Shown here: one piece after another, positions 42,227 to 47,277 of the stretch | How positions within the stretch are numbered: the first letter of the stretch is position 1 | Layout of the letters: each line of letters opens with the position of its first letter | Assembly: GCA_039680175.1 (NCBI GenBank) | Contig: JBDKTO010000117.1 | Location: forward strand, 1-47,277 | Direction of reading: 5' to 3' | From: Veillonellales bacterium | GTDB lineage: Bacteria; Bacillota; Negativicutes; JAAYSF01 | Length of the DNA stretch: 47,277 bases | Position numbers and translations under genes: made by a program | Notes under the pieces: generated by a model | The model's database searches: none | Seen by the model: only the letters and a program-made list of their open reading frames with translations | Told to the model about the DNA's origin: nothing

Positions 42227-43297
42227 TTGATTATTAAACATTCTCATACTGGTTTTGAGGCATTGCGTATTTTGGCAATGCTAATGATTGTTAGTCTACA
42301 TTATTTGGGTCACGGAGGGGTTTTACAAGCAACGCCATATTCAACAAATTATTTATTAGGCTGGTTTATCAATGCTTTTTGTAAAGTAGGTGTAAATTGT
42401 TATGTTCTAATAAGCGGATATTTTTTAGTAAAATCGTCAGATTTTAAAATTAAGAAAGCTTGCGATTTATGGATAGAAGTTTTCTTTTATTCGGCTGGTA
42501 TTTTTCTTTTATTTTATAGCTTAAATATTATTCCTCTTTCAACAAAAGGATTACTGAAAAGTTTTTTACCAATCAAATTAGAAGCATATTGGTTTGTTAC
42601 GGCATATATGGGTCTGTATATTTTATATCCATACCTTAATAAATTAATAACAAATCTAAGCAAAAGGGATTACCAAAAATTTATTTTTGTTTTGCTGGGT
42701 ATTTTCAGCATATATTCGTTTGTAGGCGATACATTCCATGTAGTTGGAGGCTCTAGTCTGATTTGGTTTATTGTACTATACTGTATTGGTGGATACTTCA
42801 GGCTTTTCGATGATTTTAGCAACAAAAACAAAATGTTTTTGTTTTATGTAATTATGTCAATATTTATTTTTATTACTAAAATTACTCTTTATAGTATAGG
42901 TTCTCATTTCGGCTTTGCTACTAAAGGCGGTTCAGAAATATTTTATGCATATAATTCACCAATATTATTATGTTCTTCCGTTGCATTATTTCTATTTTTT
43001 AAAAATGTAACAGTGGATCGTATATGGTTGCTTCATTTAATTAACTTTTTTGCACCACTTACTTTTGGCGTGTATTTAATTCATGACAATGATTTTGTAA
43101 GAGCAAATATATGGAGATATTGGCTGAATACACCTGCATTTTATGATTCTCAATATTTCCTTTTACACTATATTATGTCTGTTATCAGTGTGTTCGTCAT
43201 TTGTGCACTAATAGATAAAATTAGACAGTCGATATTTTTTATTAGTGGCAATATGATGCACACTTTGTATGAGAGACATAGAAAACGTATGGTATAG
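42227..43297 (+). CDS. Membrane acyltransferase (acyltransferase-3 / OafA-WecH type)
   Basis: A 356-residue protein with about ten hydrophobic segments. TGFEALRILAMLMIVSLHYL contains the catalytic His near residue 25 (usual form R-x-x-A-x-x-x-V-x-x-x-H). FCKVGVNCYVLISGYFLVKS, AYWFVTAYMGLYILYPYLNK and FGVYLIHDNDFVRANIW are family segments. It would O-acetylate the polysaccharide or its lipid-linked unit. The start is TTG at 42227 with GGAGGAATG before it; an ATG within that segment is out of frame. Confidence 0.85.
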   Translation: MIIKHSHTGFEALRILAMLMIVSLHYLGHGGVLQATPYSTNYLLGWFINAFCKVGVNCYVLISGYFLVKSSDFKIKKACDLWIEVFFYSAGIFLLFYSLNIIPLSTKGLLKSFLPIKLEAYWFVTAYMGLYILYPYLNKLITNLSKRDYQKFIFVLLGIFSIYSFVGDTFHVVGGSSLIWFIVLYCIGGYFRLFDDFSNKNKMFLFYVIMSIFIFITKITLYSIGSHFGFATKGGSEIFYAYNSPILLCSSVALFLFFKNVTVDRIWLLHLINFFAPLTFGVYLIHDNDFVRANIWRYWLNTPAFYDSQYFLLHYIMSVISVFVICALIDKIRQSIFFISGNMMHTLYERHRKRMV

Positions 43298-43565
43298 TAA
43301 ATTTTTAATACTATTGTTGCAGATAGAAATGCAAGTGAGCCATTATAGAGGACTGGTTTCTGGGTCATTGTTATATAAAACCGGACATTATTCAAAGCAT
43401 TCAAGAAGAACGTCAACATGTAGCTTAGCCTCGCTCTGAGACTTGATGGCTTTTGCGAAAGTTATTGGACACTAGCTACAAAAATACATCAAATAATTAT
43501 TTTGGTTCAACAAGGACTCTAGTAGGCATACTTTCTTATTTTTTTATAAGTAGGGGGAAAAATCT

Positions 43566-44204
43566 GTGAATTTAGTACAAGTTGTAAAGCATATAGTGAA
43601 GAAAATTATTTGGCCTTCGCCGTATACTGTTATAAAAAAAAGCCCCCAAAAGTTTATGGTTGATCCTAGTTCAGTTCTTTTTGATTCAACTAGATTTGTT
43701 TTTTGTGTACCTAAACATACGATTAATCCATGTGTATATATTGCCAAAGACTCAATGATCGGCTGTGAGTTTATTTTTGAGTCAACACAGGGGTGTATTA
43801 GTGTTGGGAATAGAACGTATATTGGGAATGGAACTAAACTTATATCTAGATCTTCAATAACAATAGGGGACGATGTAACAATAGCTTGGGGATGTTATCT
43901 ATACGATCATAATTCTCATTCTTTAAATTGGGAGCAGAGACGTAAGGATATCCAACAACAAATGATTGATTTAAAAAATACTAAAAATTTTATATTGAAT
44001 AAAGACTGGAGTGTAGTAAAAACAGAAGCAATTGTAATTTGTGATAAGGCATGGATTGGTTTTGAAGCTGTTATTTTGAAAGGTGTTACCGTGGGTGAAG
44101 GGGCAATAGTTGGAGCTAGGTCGGTAGTTACAAAAGATGTTGAACCGTGGACGGTTGTGGCAGGTAATCCGGCAAGAGTAGTAAAAAGGCTAAAGAAGAA
44201 CTAG
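43566..44204 (+). CDS. Left-handed beta-helix acyltransferase (hexapeptide repeat, CatB/WbbJ-like)
   Basis: A 212-residue protein. Hexapeptide repeats run through GCISVGNRTYIGNGTKLISR, SITIGDDVTIAWGCYLYDHN and, after a 50-residue loop with HNSHS as the likely active-site His region, AWIGFEAVILKGVTVGEGAI and VGARSVVTKDVEPWTVVAGN. It uses acetyl-CoA to acetylate a sugar. The GTG start at 43566 follows AGGGGGA. The 268 bp before it hold nothing I recognise. It is the second acyltransferase of the locus. Confidence 0.85.
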   Translation: MNLVQVVKHIVKKIIWPSPYTVIKKSPQKFMVDPSSVLFDSTRFVFCVPKHTINPCVYIAKDSMIGCEFIFESTQGCISVGNRTYIGNGTKLISRSSITIGDDVTIAWGCYLYDHNSHSLNWEQRRKDIQQQMIDLKNTKNFILNKDWSVVKTEAIVICDKAWIGFEAVILKGVTVGEGAIVGARSVVTKDVEPWTVVAGNPARVVKRLKKN

Positions 44205-44219
44205 TGGGTGAATTTTTTA

Positions 44220-45136
44220 ATGGATAAAAAAGTACTTATTACAGGGGCATATGGTTTTATTGGCCGATATGTTGCAAAGTATTTTGAAAAGCAGGGTTGG
44301 GATGTTATAGGATTAGGGCACGGAGAGTGGTCACGCCAAGAGTGGCAGGCTTGGGGTATTAAAGAATGGCATACCACGGATATTACTACAGATAATTTGC
44401 TAACTTATGCCAATGAACCAGATGTTATAATTCACTGTGCTGGAAGCGGGTCAGTTAGTTTTTCGCTAAATCATCCACTTCAGGATTATAATCGTACAGT
44501 ACAGACTACTTTGTCTGTGCTGGAATTTGCTAGAATTCATGCTCCAAAAGCTAAAATAATTTATCCATCGAGCGCAGCAGTTTATGGTTCGGTTGGCCCC
44601 AGTCCAATTAAGGAGAATAGTTTATTAAATCCTGTTTCACCATATGGTTTCCACAAAAAAATTGCAGAAGAATTATGTTCCTCTTATGCAAGATTTTTTA
44701 ATATTTCCGTTGCAATTGTAAGGCTTTTTTCAATTTATGGAGTGGGTTTACGCAAACAATTATTTTGGGATGCATGTGAAAAAATTTCAAGGAATGAAAC
44801 GTTGTTCTTTGGATCTGGAGAGGGAACGCGTGATTGGCTTCATGTTCAAGATGCAGCTTCAATATTATACACGGCTAGCCAATTTGCATCTACAAAATGT
44901 CCTATTGTTAATGGCGGGGCTGGTAGAAAAGTAACTATTCGCGAGGTATTGTCTGAACTTTTTAGAGAGTTTGGGCGATCTGACGAACCAATTTTTCAGG
45001 GTATCACACGTACGGGAGACCCGCAACATTACTTGGCGGATATAAATTATCTGCGGATGTGGGGGTGGAAACCTCAATTTAGTTTGTTTCAAGGAATTCG
45101 TCAATATGTGGAATGGTATAAAGATGGTGGAGTCTT

Positions 45137-45140
<4 letters not shown>
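44220..45140 (+). CDS. NAD-dependent sugar epimerase/dehydratase (extended SDR)
   Basis: A 306-residue protein. KKVLITGAYGFIGRYVAKYF is the nucleotide loop, VIIHCAGSGSVSFSLNHPLQ and YPSSAAVYGSVGPSPIKENS follow, and SPYGFHKKIAEELCSSYA has the YxxxK pair. GSGEGTRDWLHVQDAASILY is usual for nucleotide-sugar epimerases. With gmd nearby it could be a GDP-4-keto-6-deoxymannose reductase, but the sequence does not settle this. The ATG at 44220 with GGGTGA before it is preferred to a GTG at 44208. It overlaps the next gene by 4 bp. Confidence 0.82.

Positions 45141-47277
<2,137 letters not shown>

Noticed and set aside
43298-43565. Possible insertion-sequence remnant between the two acyltransferases
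   Set aside because: I translated both strands and found short open stretches but no recognisable transposase motif or terminal repeats.

Overview
The window reads as the genome of a diderm (outer-membrane-bearing) member of the Firmicutes, class Negativicutes, probably Sporomusaceae-like. The evidence is an OmpM-type porin with an N-terminal SLH domain (1859-3220), an LptD-like LPS assembly protein, and a complete ADP-heptose and inner-core LPS pathway. These sit beside Firmicute-style strong ribosome binding sites, frequent TTG/GTG starts and upstream sites that fit the Bacillus sigma-H consensus. I cannot name the species. Every convincing gene is on the + strand; only one transposase fragment is on the - strand.

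Layout. (1) 1-6.9 kb: envelope genes with their own promoters and terminators (YqgF-like RNase H fold protein, four-helix-bundle protein, SLH porin, second porin, two secreted proteins of unknown function), separated by intergenic DNA full of dispersed repeats. (2) 7.0-20.2 kb: LPS assembly and core (lptD-like, heptose kinase, hldC, waaC- and waaF-like transferases, a GT-B transferase, a third GT9, a WaaE-like GT2, gmhA, a second heptose kinase, hldD, gmhB, a fourth GT9). (3) 20.2-23.6 kb: an AT-rich island with an IS110-type remnant at its left edge and a truncated methyltransferase at its right edge, carrying GT9, GT2 and GT17 transferases. (4) 23.6-28.0 kb: a sixth GT9, an LTA-synthase/sulfatase-fold membrane enzyme and a PAP2 phosphatase. 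(5) 28.3-47.3 kb: an O-antigen or capsule locus with an OPX export protein, a Wzz-type protein, a CapD-type dehydratase, a phosphoglycosyl transferase, rfbF-rfbG-rfbH, a ThDP enzyme and a reductase that together suggest a branched 3,6-dideoxyhexose (yersiniose type), then a Wzx flippase, glycosyltransferases, acyltransferases and a gmd gene cut by the window end. From about 32.3 kb the DNA is markedly AT-rich, as expected for an exchanged O-antigen cluster.

How the parts fit: sedoheptulose 7-phosphate is converted by GmhA, a heptose kinase, GmhB, HldC and HldD to ADP-heptose. Several GT9 enzymes can build a heptose-containing core, and LptD would insert LPS in the outer membrane that the porins also occupy. 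The downstream locus makes and exports a surface polysaccharide.

Most notable: (a) six intergenic sites with one spacing (GGCAGGA, then CGAAT or AGAAT starting 23 nt after the first base) that match the sigma-H consensus and precede envelope genes, plus a seventh degenerate one; (b) dispersed palindromic repeats translated in frame inside two heptosyltransferases, both at the linker between the two Rossmann domains; (c) a composite repeat made of the 80-100 bp palindrome followed by an inverted array of 7-bp units; (d) a terminator just after the promoter of the second porin, and a leader on the SLH porin mRNA that could cover its ribosome binding site; (e) the predicted yersiniose-type pathway.
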